Shown here piece after piece: positions 18,422 to 26,586 of a DNA stretch of 29,771 nucleotides. The stretch spans positions 1 to 29,771 of the forward strand of contig DAOPZC010000059.1 of assembly GCA_035353175.1 (NCBI GenBank), in the 5' to 3' direction. The notes beneath the pieces are model-generated. The model was given only the letters and a program-made list of their open reading frames with translations. It was not told the origin of the DNA and did not search any database. The position numbers and the translations under genes were made by a program. Origin of the DNA: DAOPZC01 sp035353175 (GTDB lineage Bacteria > Verrucomicrobiota > Kiritimatiellia > RFP12 > UBA1067). Every line of letters starts with the position of its first letter. The first letter of the stretch is position 1.

Positions 18422-19117
18422 ATGCTGATCACCATCCAGAACATGTTCAAGACGTATAACATGGGCGACACCGCCGTCCACGCATTAGACGGCGTATCGT
18501 TCACCATTGCGGCCGGCGAGTTCGTCGCCATCATGGGCGCGTCGGGCTCAGGCAAGAGCACCCTGCTCAACATTCTCGGCTGTCTGGATACGCCGACCAC
18601 GGGCAACTATCTGCTGGACGGCGTCGAGGTCAGCGGCATGAGCCGCACGCAGCTGGCCGGCATCCGCAACCGCAAACTCGGCTTTGTTTTCCAAAACTTC
18701 AACCTGCTTTCGCGCACCAGTGCGCTTGAGAACGCCGAGTTGCCGACCTTTTACAACCGACTCTTCCGCGGCGCCCAGCGCCGCAAACGCGCCGCAGAGA
18801 TGCTGAGCCGCGTCGGTCTCGGCAACCGCCTCGACCACACGCCGGCCCAGCTCTCCGGCGGGCAGCAGCAACGCGTGGCGATCGCCCGCGCGCTGATGAA
18901 CAATCCGCCCGTCATCTTGGCCGACGAGCCCACCGGCAATCTCGACAGCCGCTCAAGCATCGAAATCATGGGCCTTTTCAAAAATCTGAACAACGAGGGC
19001 ATCACCATCGTGATGGTCACGCACGAAGAGGATATCGCGGCCTGCGCCAAACGCCGGATCATGATGCGCGACGGACAAATCGTCACCACCTCCCCGACGG
19101 GAAAGGCCCAGCCGTGA
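18422..19117 (+). CDS. MacB/LolD-type ABC transporter ATP-binding protein
   Basis: The 231-residue ATPase carries all ABC motifs. These are Walker A GASGSGKST (39-47), the Q-loop Q91 in FVFQNFNLL, the signature LSGGQQQRVAIARAL (144-158), Walker B VILADEPTGNLD (164-175) and the switch His in VMVTHEEDIA. The Q-loop sequence and DEPTGNLD are typical of the MacB/LolD/FtsE branch, which uses mechanotransmission instead of substrate passage through the membrane domain. AAAGGA overlaps the macA stop as ribosome-binding site, 9 bp separate the genes, and the stop overlaps the GTG of the permease gene. In many proteobacteria ATPase and permease are one protein (MacB); here they are separate. Confidence 0.93.
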   Translation: MLITIQNMFKTYNMGDTAVHALDGVSFTIAAGEFVAIMGASGSGKSTLLNILGCLDTPTTGNYLLDGVEVSGMSRTQLAGIRNRKLGFVFQNFNLLSRTSALENAELPTFYNRLFRGAQRRKRAAEMLSRVGLGNRLDHTPAQLSGGQQQRVAIARALMNNPPVILADEPTGNLDSRSSIEIMGLFKNLNNEGITIVMVTHEEDIAACAKRRIMMRDGQIVTTSPTGKAQP

Positions 19118-20340
19118 ACCTGTGGATGATCCTCAAAGTGGCATTGCGAGCCATCTTCCGCAACAAAACGCGGTCGCTGCTGACAGCCCTCGGCATCATC
19201 GTGGGCATCGCCGCCGTCATCGCCGTGGTCGCCATCGGCCAAGGCGCCACCACCATGATGATGCGGGAGATCAACAGCATCGGCAACAACCTGATCATGG
19301 TTTTCCCCGGCAGCCGCAATCAGGGCGGCGTCCACGCCGGCTCCGGTGCCAGCCAGACCCTGACCGCCGAGGATGGCGAGGTGATCGCCCACGATCTCGT
19401 CCATCTCGTCAAAGCGGTTTCGCCCATGGTCCGCACCGGCTCCCAAGTGATCTATCAGGAAAACAACTGGTCCACGCAGATCCAAGGCGTCTCCATCGAC
19501 TACCCCGACGTGCGGAGTTGGGGGGTCGAGAACGGTGTTTTCTTTACGACGGCCGACCAGCGTTCCGCAACCCGCGTCTGTGTGATCGGCAGCACCGTCG
19601 CCGACAATCTTTTTCCCGACGAAGATCCGGTCGGAAAAACCATCCGCATCCGCAATATGCCGTTCCGCGTGCTGGGCGTGATGGTGCGCAAAGGGAGCAA
19701 TACCATGGGGACCGATCAGGACGACGTGATCCTCGCCCCCTACACCACCGTCAAACGGGTCTTGCAGAATTCGATCTTCAACAACGTCAACATGCTGATG
19801 ATCAGCCTCTATTCCCTCGATGACATCCCCGCCGCCAAGGATGAGATCGGCGCGCTTCTGCGCCAACGCCACAAGCTCGGCATTAATACCGACGACGATT
19901 TCAGCCTCATCGACATGACCGAAATCACCAACACGATCGGCAGCATGACGAAACTCATGACGATCCTGCTCACCACCGTGGCCTCGATTTCCCTGCTCGT
20001 CGGCGGCATCGGCATCATGAACATCATGCTGGTTTCGGTCACGGAACGTACGCGCGAGATCGGCTTGCGCATGGCGATCGGCGCCACGCCCTGCGATATC
20101 CTGCTGCAGTTCATCTCCGAGGCCATCGCGCTTTCGACCGCCGGCGGACTGCTCGGAGTCCTGCTCGGCATATTCGGCGCACGTCTGGTCGGCAAGCTCC
20201 AGCAGTGGCCGATCCTGGTCACGGAATCCTCGGTGCTGATCGCCTTCCTCTTCAGCGCGGCGGTCGGCATGTTTTTCGGTTTCTACCCCGCGCTGCGAGC
20301 CTCGCGCCTCAACCCAATCGACTGCCTCCGTTACGAGTAG
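19114..20340 (+). CDS. macB: MacB-type ABC transporter permease (FtsX-like)
   Basis: This 408-residue permease belongs to the MacB_PCD/FtsX superfamily. An N-terminal transmembrane helix (LLTALGIIVGIAAVIAVVAIG, about residues 25-45) is followed by a large periplasmic domain of about 220 residues. Three C-terminal helices come next (LTTVASISLLVGGIGIMNIML, LSTAGGLLGVLLGIFGARL and VLIAFLFSAAVGMFFGFYPAL). The conserved cytoplasmic segment SVTERTREIGLRMAIGATPCDILLQF and the ending YPALRASRLNPIDCLRYE are hallmark features. The GTG start overlaps the ATPase stop as GTGA, with GGGAAAGG upstream. It couples ATP hydrolysis to periplasmic movements that push substrate through MacA and the TolC-like channel. 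No terminator was seen in the 109 bp before the convergent gene. Confidence 0.92.
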   Translation: MNLWMILKVALRAIFRNKTRSLLTALGIIVGIAAVIAVVAIGQGATTMMMREINSIGNNLIMVFPGSRNQGGVHAGSGASQTLTAEDGEVIAHDLVHLVKAVSPMVRTGSQVIYQENNWSTQIQGVSIDYPDVRSWGVENGVFFTTADQRSATRVCVIGSTVADNLFPDEDPVGKTIRIRNMPFRVLGVMVRKGSNTMGTDQDDVILAPYTTVKRVLQNSIFNNVNMLMISLYSLDDIPAAKDEIGALLRQRHKLGINTDDDFSLIDMTEITNTIGSMTKLMTILLTTVASISLLVGGIGIMNIMLVSVTERTREIGLRMAIGATPCDILLQFISEAIALSTAGGLLGVLLGIFGARLVGKLQQWPILVTESSVLIAFLFSAAVGMFFGFYPALRASRLNPIDCLRYE

Positions 20341-20449
20341 CCCCTGCTTTGCGCTCGATCGCATTCCGTTTTAGTATGGCCCCAACCCACGAATTGAAGC
20401 CGCTCTCGCCGGCGGAGGGGCCTTGCGGACGGACAGATCGCCGCTCTTT

Positions 20450-22180
20450 TCAGCGCGCCTCCGTGCGGAAATACTTTTCCGTCCCGAACGGGAAATCCGA
20501 GGGAACGAACCCTTGCACGCGCGGATTGCAGAGGCTGTAGGATTTCTGGAAATGCAGAAAGATCCAAGGGCAGTCCTCGCGCACCAGTTCCTGCGCCCGC
20601 GCCCAGAAACCGTTGCGCTGCGTTGCGTCCGTCGCGGCGCAGGCCGCCTCGTATAGCCGGTCGAATTCCGGATTCATATAGTTGCAGCGGTTCGGACCGG
20701 GCGACGCGTTCCTGCCGTAGAAAAGCTGCAGGAAGTTCTCGGCGTCCGGATAGTCCCCGGTCCATCCGATCCGGAACATCTGGCTTTGACGGCTCGACAC
20801 GCGCCGCAGGAAGGTCGGCCAATTGTGGTACTGCGGCTTGAGGTCGACGCCCACCCGCGCGAAAAAAGCCGTCATCAATTCCGTCGATTCGCGGATGTCC
20901 TGCGAGGTCCGCCCCAGATCCAGCGTCAGCACCAACCGCTTGCCGGTCTTCGGATCGATGCCCTCCGGATACCCCGCTTCACGCATCAGCACGCGCGCCT
21001 TCTCCACGTCGGACGCATAAGGAAAAGGCGTCTCCAGCCGACCCTCCGTGCCGGGAGGCACAGGCCCGTCGCACACCACCGTCCGGCTGTTGAAGAAGCG
21101 CACCCACGCCGCGCTGTCGAACGCGCAGTTCAACGCCTGCCGCAGCGCGCGGTTGGAGCCCAGCACCGGGTCGTCCATGTTGATGCCGACATAGGCCACT
21201 TCCAGCGTCGGGATCGAATACAGCGAGATGCCGCGCGCGCGCAACGGCGCGCTCAGCCCGCCGGCCCCGTCGATCACCACGTCCCAGTTGTCACGCGCGA
21301 TCTCGCCGAGAAAATCCAGTTCGCCCGCCAGAAAGCTGAGCCACTGCGTCGACACGTCATCGATCACATAGTACACCACGCGGTCGAACGGCGCCGCGGC
21401 GTCCCCTGGCCGCACCGCCGAGGGGCCTTCACGCCACCCTCGCCAAGAGGGATCGCGCGCGTAGGACATCTGGTGGTTGCGCCGCCACTCCGTCAGACGA
21501 TAGGGCCCCGTGCCGACCGCATGGCTGCCGAAATCATCGCCGTAAGCCTCGACCGCCTCGCGCGGCACCACCGCCGTGTAGCACATCGCCAGATACCAGA
21601 TGAACTGATGCATCGGGCGCGTCAGGGTGATCCGGACCGTCCGTTCATCGATCGCCGCCAAGCCGCTCACCGGACGCGCATAATCGGTCGCGGGCCCCGT
21701 GGCCGAAGCTTCCGAAAAAGCCCTCATTCCGGCAATCGAGTCCTCAACCAGCCACGCCCCCGGAGAAGCCACGCGCCGGTCCGCCAACCGCTTGAGCGAG
21801 AACACCACATCCTCGGCCACCACCGGCCTGCCGCGCAACCGCCCCGCCACGTCCTTCCCGAAACAGAGATCGGATTGGAAGCGCGCCTCCGGATGAAGCG
21901 AAAAAACATAGACGAGGCCATTCGACTGAACCTCGGGCATCCGCTCCGCCAAGCCGGGAATCAGACGATACGGACGCGCGCGGTAGTCGAATTCCAGCAG
22001 CGGCTCGTAAACGAGTTGCACCGCACGCGCGGCATAGAGCGAGGCGGCGTCCGCCGGATCCATACTCGACACCCGGTCCATGCTGCGCCGGAACACGGTA
22101 TCCCCATACGCCTGCGCCATCAGCAGCGCGATGACTCCCGCTATGGTTTTTCGCCTGCCCATCACGAACGACACCCTCAT
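20450..22180 (-). CDS. Family-5 (peptide/nickel-type) ABC transporter solute-binding protein
   Basis: The 576-residue protein resembles DppA/OppA-type binding proteins. From the ATG at 22180 it has a signal peptide (hydrophobic AGVIALLMAQAYG) for export. Family segments are DPADAASLYAARAVQLVYEPLLEFD, VVAEDVVFSLKRL and AVGTGPYRLTEWRRN. VAYVGINMDDPVLGSNRALRQALNCAFD and the C-terminal LYEAACAATDATQRNGFWARAQELVREDCPWIFL also fit. The start at 22180 is chosen because its ATGA overlaps the tsaB stop; a later Met at 22162 is possible. No permease or ATPase of an Opp/Dpp system is in the window, so it is an orphan here, and its ligand is unknown. Its translational link to a tRNA-modification gene is odd. 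Confidence 0.85.
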   Translation of the reverse strand: MRVSFVMGRRKTIAGVIALLMAQAYGDTVFRRSMDRVSSMDPADAASLYAARAVQLVYEPLLEFDYRARPYRLIPGLAERMPEVQSNGLVYVFSLHPEARFQSDLCFGKDVAGRLRGRPVVAEDVVFSLKRLADRRVASPGAWLVEDSIAGMRAFSEASATGPATDYARPVSGLAAIDERTVRITLTRPMHQFIWYLAMCYTAVVPREAVEAYGDDFGSHAVGTGPYRLTEWRRNHQMSYARDPSWRGWREGPSAVRPGDAAAPFDRVVYYVIDDVSTQWLSFLAGELDFLGEIARDNWDVVIDGAGGLSAPLRARGISLYSIPTLEVAYVGINMDDPVLGSNRALRQALNCAFDSAAWVRFFNSRTVVCDGPVPPGTEGRLETPFPYASDVEKARVLMREAGYPEGIDPKTGKRLVLTLDLGRTSQDIRESTELMTAFFARVGVDLKPQYHNWPTFLRRVSSRQSQMFRIGWTGDYPDAENFLQLFYGRNASPGPNRCNYMNPEFDRLYEAACAATDATQRNGFWARAQELVREDCPWIFLHFQKSYSLCNPRVQGFVPSDFPFGTEKYFRTEAR

Positions 22181-22872
22181 GGCGCATGGACCGCGACCGC
22201 CGGATGCAGATAAACCGGCACCGGTTCGAACACGCACGCGTCCGGATCAGCCAGAGCCACCCGGCCCAAGTCGGAAGCCGACGGGAACAGCGCCTGCGGC
22301 ACCAATCGCTCCGCCGCAAACATGCCGCTCAACACCGCGCTCAACCGGCCCCAATCGGACGTGACGATCCGCGTCCCCTCGGGCACGACCTCCGCCAGCG
22401 CTTCGGCCGGCGTCAGTGCGAAGTCCGCCGCCGTATGCGTCGGTCTACGTCCGTCCGCGAGCAACACGCGGTGAGGTGCGGCGGGATTCACCCGGTACGT
22501 GATGCTCCATAGCCGGCTGCGGCGCGCGTCACCGACCACCGTCACATACTCAGCGCCGTCCGACTGCCCCAACGCCAGCGCCGCCGCACTCGCCACGCCA
22601 CTCACCGGCTTGCCGCCCGGCAGAGCCATGCCCTGCAGCGCCGCCAGACACGCGCGGATTCCGGAAAAGGAGCCCGGGCCCAACCCGCATACGAACCGGT
22701 CAAACGCGGCGACCGGCAGTGCCTGGCCTGCCAACGCCTGATCCATATCCGCAAGCCACCCGGGGGCGCGCGTTGGATCCACGTCCCACGCCTTTTCGAA
22801 CACGAGTTCCCGATCTTCAAACACCGCCATGCCGGGCCGGCCCGACGAACGGTCCATCACCAGAGATCGCAT
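22177..22872 (-). CDS. tsaB: tRNA t6A37 biosynthesis protein TsaB
   Basis: TsaB is the non-catalytic partner of TsaD in the complex that makes N6-threonylcarbamoyl-adenosine at position 37 of tRNAs reading ANN codons. The 231-residue protein has an ASKHA-fold start (SLVMDRSSGRPGMAVFED). The diagnostic segment VCGLGPGSFSGIRACLAALQGMA lies at about residues 61-83. The C-terminal part (VYLHPAVAVHAP) is variable as usual. The start lies after a purine-rich AGGAAGAAGAGG ribosome-binding region. A promoter and a 24-codon ORF precede it, and the solute-binding-protein gene overlaps its stop. TsaD, TsaC and TsaE genes are not in the window. Confidence 0.88.
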   Translation of the reverse strand: MRSLVMDRSSGRPGMAVFEDRELVFEKAWDVDPTRAPGWLADMDQALAGQALPVAAFDRFVCGLGPGSFSGIRACLAALQGMALPGGKPVSGVASAAALALGQSDGAEYVTVVGDARRSRLWSITYRVNPAAPHRVLLADGRRPTHTAADFALTPAEALAEVVPEGTRIVTSDWGRLSAVLSGMFAAERLVPQALFPSASDLGRVALADPDACVFEPVPVYLHPAVAVHAP

Positions 22873-22903
22873 ACATCCTCTTCTTCCTGAAAACCTTTGT
22901 CTT

Positions 22904-22978
22904 TCATTTGACCGGGCAGCGCGCGTCGGAAGCCTGTAGCCGCGCGAGTTCTTGCGGCACGATGGTTTTGATGCTCAT
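22904..22978 (-). CDS. Possible 24-codon leader ORF of the tsaB unit
   Basis: Directly below a near-consensus promoter an ATG opens a 24-residue ORF (MSIKTIVPQELARLQ...), ending 31 bp before tsaB. The predicted transcription start is 1-3 nt before this ATG, so it would be translated as a leaderless message if at all. Codons 2-6 are AGC, AUC, AAA, ACC and AUC, all ANN codons. Its TGA overlaps the ATG of a second 16-codon ORF (22857-22907) that runs out of frame into tsaB. Alternatively, MSIKTIVPQELARL resembles the start of small rhodanese proteins, so this might be a decayed gene fragment, or a chance ORF. Confidence 0.4.
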   Translation of the reverse strand: MSIKTIVPQELARLQASDARCPVK

Positions 22979-22986
22979 GGCCCGGG

Positions 22987-23015
22987 ATTATAGCCGATGC
23001 CCCCGCTGTTCTCAA
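22987..23015 (-). promoter_or_regulatory. Near-consensus promoter of the tsaB unit
   Basis: On the minus strand TTGAGA (23015-23010), exactly 17 bp, then TATAAT (22992-22987). The -10 box ends 8 bp before the ATG of the leader ORF at 22978, so transcription should begin at or within three bases of that ATG. Confidence 0.75.
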
Positions 23016-23071
23016 TGCGCTTCCGCCCCTTTCCCGGGGGCGACGGGTGTGATCTCCCGCAAAGGACGTCA

Positions 23072-23536
23072 TCACCCTTCACGTTGATTCCATGCATCGC
23101 CGGAAACGAAATGCCCCCCGGGCCGCTTCCGCCATTCGGCGATACATTTCCGAAACGGAGCGGGCTCAAGATTCGCTTCATCCAACTGGTCCAGCGGCTG
23201 CCACCGGAAGCCGATCCAGTCCTCCGCCGCATCCACCTGCGCACCGGGCTTGAGGCCCGTGATGTTCAGCTCGAACACGAGGTTGATCTCCGCGTGCGGC
23301 TCGTCCTTCTGCACGAAGCAGTGCTCGCAGCAGCCGAGGAAACGCCCCGCCTGCGCATCGCGTCCCAGCTCCTCCCTGATCTCGCGCACCAGCGCCTGCC
23401 GCGCCGTCTCGCGGAACTCGATATGCCCGCCCGGCAGATAAGTCAACGCCGCCTTCTTGCCATGACACAGCAGCAGTTGCCCGTCGACCACGCACACGCC
23501 GCGCGCGATCACCTCCACATTCGCGTTTTCGTACAT
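23072..23536 (-). CDS. NUDIX hydrolase
   Basis: The 154-residue protein carries a NUDIX box (G-x5-E-x7-REUxEExG) at about residues 37-58, GHIEFRETARQALVREIREELG, which binds Mg2+ and cleaves nucleoside diphosphates linked to another group. The N-terminal strands (NANVEVIARGVCVVDGQLLLCHGKK) and the start of the box (YLPGGHIEF) are typical. The substrate cannot be named; the sequence is not the clear MutT, NudC or ADP-ribose type. It starts 55 bp downstream of folC on the same strand with AGGAAAGGG upstream, so both are probably one operon. A link to folate synthesis (dihydroneopterin triphosphate hydrolysis is done by some NUDIX enzymes) is a guess from position. Confidence 0.85.
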   Translation of the reverse strand: MYENANVEVIARGVCVVDGQLLLCHGKKAALTYLPGGHIEFRETARQALVREIREELGRDAQAGRFLGCCEHCFVQKDEPHAEINLVFELNITGLKPGAQVDAAEDWIGFRWQPLDQLDEANLEPAPFRKCIAEWRKRPGGHFVSGDAWNQREG

Positions 23537-23591
23537 TGGGTCCCTTTCCTAATCAAACCGGCAGGGCCGCTCCCCCGAGACGGCCGATGAT

Positions 23592-24935
23592 TCAAGGTGT
23601 GCTTTTCAGCAGTTCGTTCGCGTCATTGCGGTCGCTGGGCCAAGGAAACGCCCCCAGCGCCACCAGCGCCTCGCCCGCCAGGAAGAGCGAACCGCACACC
23701 AGCACGACGCCATCCGCCTCGCGGGCCCACTGTTGCGCCGCCTCTAAAGCGTCACGCACGCTTCCGCAGGCCGCAGCCGCATCGAGGCCTGCCATGCGCA
23801 TGACGCCCACGGTCTGCTCCGCCGTCAGCGAACGCGGATTGCGAGTCGCCACGCCCCATGCCCGCTTGACGACCGGAGCGAGCACACGCAGGTGCGCCAG
23901 CGCGTCCTTGTCGCCGCAGAAACCCGCCACGAGCCCGATCGGCTTTTTCACCTGACAGCGCTTCAGCGCCTGACGCAGCGCCCGCGCCCCTTCCGGATTG
24001 TGCGCGCCGTCCACGATCACGGGCGGCGTCTTCACCGCCAGCTGAAAGCGTCCCGGCCAGCACACCGTTCCCAGCCCTTTGACGAAGGCCTCGTCCGGAA
24101 TCGGCAAGCCGCACTGCGCCACGGTTTCCAACGCCGCGACCGCCGTACAGACGTTCTCGACCTGGAAGGCCCCGGCCAGCGGCAGGCGCACCGGCGGCAA
24201 CGCGCGGTCTTGGGTTGACACCTTAATCGTCTGCCCGTCCAGCCCGCTCTTGCTGACCGCCACAGCGACCGCGTCCGCGGCGTCCACAAACTGAGAACCG
24301 CCCTGTGCCGCCTTCGCCGCGATCACCCGGCGCGCCTCGTCCGGCATGGCCCCGCACACCACCGGACAACCCGGTTTGATGATGCCCGCCTTCTCGCCCG
24401 CGATCCTGTCGACGGTATCGCCCAGCCAGTCGCAGTGGTCGAGCCCGATGCGCGTAATCACCGACACCAGCGGCGTCACCACGTTGGTCGCGTCCAGCCG
24501 GCCGCCCAGTCCGGTTTCCAAAGCGACCAGCTTGATGCCCAGCCTGCGGAACAGCACGAAAGCCACGGCCGTGAGACATTCAAAGAAGGTGACCTCGCAC
24601 ATAGACGCGTTTTCGACGACGCGGACCGCCGCCTCGACCTCCTGCGCGGCGGCTTCCAACGCCGCATCATCCACCGGCTCGCCGTTGACGAGAAACCGCT
24701 CGTTCACGCGCACCAGATGCGGCGAGGTGTAGCGCGCCACGGGATACCCCGCCGCCCGCAGAACCGACTCGCACAACGCGGCCACGGCCCCCTTGCCGTT
24801 CGTGCCCGCGATATGGATCGCGGCGATCTCGCGTTCGGGGTGCCCCAGCCGCTCCAGCAGAGCCCGGATCGTGTCGAGGCCCGGTTTCATCCCGAACCGC
24901 CGCCGGTCGGCCAACTGTTGCAGGTAATTCAGCAT
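23592..24935 (-). CDS. folC: Folylpolyglutamate synthase / dihydrofolate synthase
   Basis: FolC adds L-glutamate to dihydropteroate and glutamyl tails to folates, using ATP. The 447-residue protein has the Mur-ligase-like layout. The P-loop is GTNGKGA (44-50), then RYTSPHLVRVNERF, FFECLTAVAFVLF, ALETGLGGRLDATNVV and ITRIGLDHCDWLGDTVDRIAGEKAGIIK. The C-terminal domain has VIVDGAHNPEGARALRQAL and LVAGFCGDKD. The usual Ser/Thr after GKG in the P-loop is Ala50 here, an oddity since that hydroxyl normally helps hold Mg2+-ATP. All other core motifs are intact. Its promoter sits so close that the transcript may start on the ATG. NUDIX follows in the same direction. Confidence 0.93.
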   Translation of the reverse strand: MLNYLQQLADRRRFGMKPGLDTIRALLERLGHPEREIAAIHIAGTNGKGAVAALCESVLRAAGYPVARYTSPHLVRVNERFLVNGEPVDDAALEAAAQEVEAAVRVVENASMCEVTFFECLTAVAFVLFRRLGIKLVALETGLGGRLDATNVVTPLVSVITRIGLDHCDWLGDTVDRIAGEKAGIIKPGCPVVCGAMPDEARRVIAAKAAQGGSQFVDAADAVAVAVSKSGLDGQTIKVSTQDRALPPVRLPLAGAFQVENVCTAVAALETVAQCGLPIPDEAFVKGLGTVCWPGRFQLAVKTPPVIVDGAHNPEGARALRQALKRCQVKKPIGLVAGFCGDKDALAHLRVLAPVVKRAWGVATRNPRSLTAEQTVGVMRMAGLDAAAACGSVRDALEAAQQWAREADGVVLVCGSLFLAGEALVALGAFPWPSDRNDANELLKSTP

Positions 24936-24942
24936 GTGCGGT

Positions 24943-24971
24943 AGTTTAGACCATCCGGCGACCCTTCACAA
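24943..24971 (-). promoter_or_regulatory. Candidate leaderless promoter of folC
   Basis: On the minus strand TTGTGA (24971-24966), 17 bp, TAAACT (24948-24943), then 7 nt to the folC ATG at 24935. A normal start distance from the -10 box would put +1 at the A of ATG. No Shine-Dalgarno sequence could fit. Confidence 0.55.
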
Positions 24972-25051
24972 TCTCAGGATTTCTGCGCCGCAACCTCCGT
25001 TTTGCCCGTTGTATCCGCTTCCCCCTTTTGTTACCCTTCCGTTGTCCGTTT

Positions 25052-26575
25052 ATGTCTGAAACTCCCATAGAAAAACCCGCGGAACATTCTGCCGCGCTGC
25101 TCGCGAACCGGAACAAAGAAGTGGGCCATCTGCTCCTTTCGGAACGGGCGGCCGCCTATGTCACCATCCTCGCCGCGCTCCTCGGTTTCCGCCGCGAGCA
25201 TGAACTGGAACCGCTCCACGACGACCTTTATGCCGCAGTCCGCGCCGGCCTGGACAGCGATGGGGCCTACACGCCCGACGCGTTCAACCAGGACATCCGC
25301 CAGCTCCTGCTGTGGGACCTCATCACGGACCGCCTCGAGAAGGAGCGCTTGCGCGGTTATAAGGATACCCGCCGCCGCAAATTCCGCTATCGCCTCACCG
25401 ACGAATCCGCCGCCTTCCTGCTCTGGCTCGAAGCCCGCCGGCGCGACGACCTCGAACCCAACGACACCGACACGCGCGACCTGCTTTCCGAGTTGATCGG
25501 CACCTTGCGCGAGACCGTCCGCCTTTTCCACAAGTCCGGGGCGGACGCGCTCGACTACGAGACCGCACGCGGCGTCTTCTACCGGCTCGCGCGCATGAGC
25601 GACCTCACCGACAGCGTCAGCCGCACGCTCGGCGACTTCAACGTCCGGCTCCTCGGCTTCGCCTCCAGCCGCTATGACGCGCCGACCGCGCGCGCGATCC
25701 TCGGGGAACTCGAACGCTTCCTGAAACAGTTTCTGAACCGCATCCACACCTTGCGCACGGAAATTACGCCGGAAATCAGCAAGTTGCGGCAGGCCCGCTT
25801 GGCGGGTCGGTGGCAGACGTGTCTCGACCGCATGGAGGAGGAAAGCCGTGCGACCTCGCACCTGATGCGGCTACGGCTGCCCCACCCCGAACGCACGCTC
25901 GCCGGGCTCGCCGCGTTCTATGCGGCCGAAGGCACCCTGGAGCAGTTCTGCGCCCGCGTCAACACGGCGGCGCTCCAAGTCTGGCGCAAGCTCTACACGC
26001 ACCTGCGCGAACTCGAGCGCCGCAGCCACCGCCTCGAGGATCTGCGCATGCGCGTCGCCGAGATGTCAAGGCTTCCCGCCGGCGCGGTGCCCTCCCTTTA
26101 TCTGCGGCGCCTGCTCGCCCCCGCCCGCATGATCGGCGACATGCATTTCTGGGACGAGAACGAAAAGGCCCTTCCCCCCCAGCCGCGCTGGGATCGCTAC
26201 CGCATCCGCGAAGAGACGGTGCAGTGGCTCGACGAAAAACCCCGCGCCGCCAGCCGCCCCCCGCAGTCGCTCGAAGAGGCCCGCCTGCATGCGCTCGAAG
26301 GCTGGATGACGCGGCGCGGCCTCGCGCCCTCGCCCGACGAACTGCGCCGCGTGTCACAGGGCGACTTTTCCTCCTTCGAAGATTTCCCGCGTCTGATCGA
26401 GCTCGCCCGCAGCGGCCTGCTCGGACGCGGCGCGCGCCTCGCCAAGCTCGGGTTCGCGCTAGACCCCGCCGCCGACGCCGTCCGCATCGAGGCCGACCGT
26501 CACGCGCTCGCCTTCCAAGACCTCATCGTACGTGTGACCCGTAAACCGCCCCAATCTCAACCCCCTTCAGCCTAA
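25052..26575 (+). CDS. JetA-like (MukF/kleisin-type) subunit of a Wadjet/Mks-like SMC system
   Basis: The 507-residue protein is the first of three close genes whose order and sizes match the JetA-JetB-JetC (MksF-E-B) set. Its N-terminal 130 residues look like a winged-helix pair: LSERAAAYVTILAALLGFRREHEL, then TPDAFNQDIRQLLLWDLITDRLE and RRRKFRYRLTDESAAFLLWLEARRR. This resembles the N-terminus of JetA/DUF2397-type kleisins. A long helical middle follows (TLREITVRLFHKSG-like, ELERFLKQFLNRIHTLRTE), then a basic C-terminal part. In Wadjet, JetA bridges the heads of the SMC-like JetC and holds JetB. The exact DUF family and Wadjet type cannot be fixed by eye. The ATG at 25052 was chosen over a TTG at 25028. 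No clear Shine-Dalgarno sequence is visible. Identification leans on the JetC gene in the same operon. Confidence 0.65.
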   Translation: MSETPIEKPAEHSAALLANRNKEVGHLLLSERAAAYVTILAALLGFRREHELEPLHDDLYAAVRAGLDSDGAYTPDAFNQDIRQLLLWDLITDRLEKERLRGYKDTRRRKFRYRLTDESAAFLLWLEARRRDDLEPNDTDTRDLLSELIGTLRETVRLFHKSGADALDYETARGVFYRLARMSDLTDSVSRTLGDFNVRLLGFASSRYDAPTARAILGELERFLKQFLNRIHTLRTEITPEISKLRQARLAGRWQTCLDRMEEESRATSHLMRLRLPHPERTLAGLAAFYAAEGTLEQFCARVNTAALQVWRKLYTHLRELERRSHRLEDLRMRVAEMSRLPAGAVPSLYLRRLLAPARMIGDMHFWDENEKALPPQPRWDRYRIREETVQWLDEKPRAASRPPQSLEEARLHALEGWMTRRGLAPSPDELRRVSQGDFSSFEDFPRLIELARSGLLGRGARLAKLGFALDPAADAVRIEADRHALAFQDLIVRVTRKPPQSQPPSA

Positions 26576-26586
26576 AGTCCGCCGCT

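Noticed and set aside
18751..20364. 537-codon minus-strand frame opposite the MacB ATPase and permease genes
   Set aside because: It is antisense to clear ABC transporter genes and is a His/Asp/Gly-rich artefact of codon bias.
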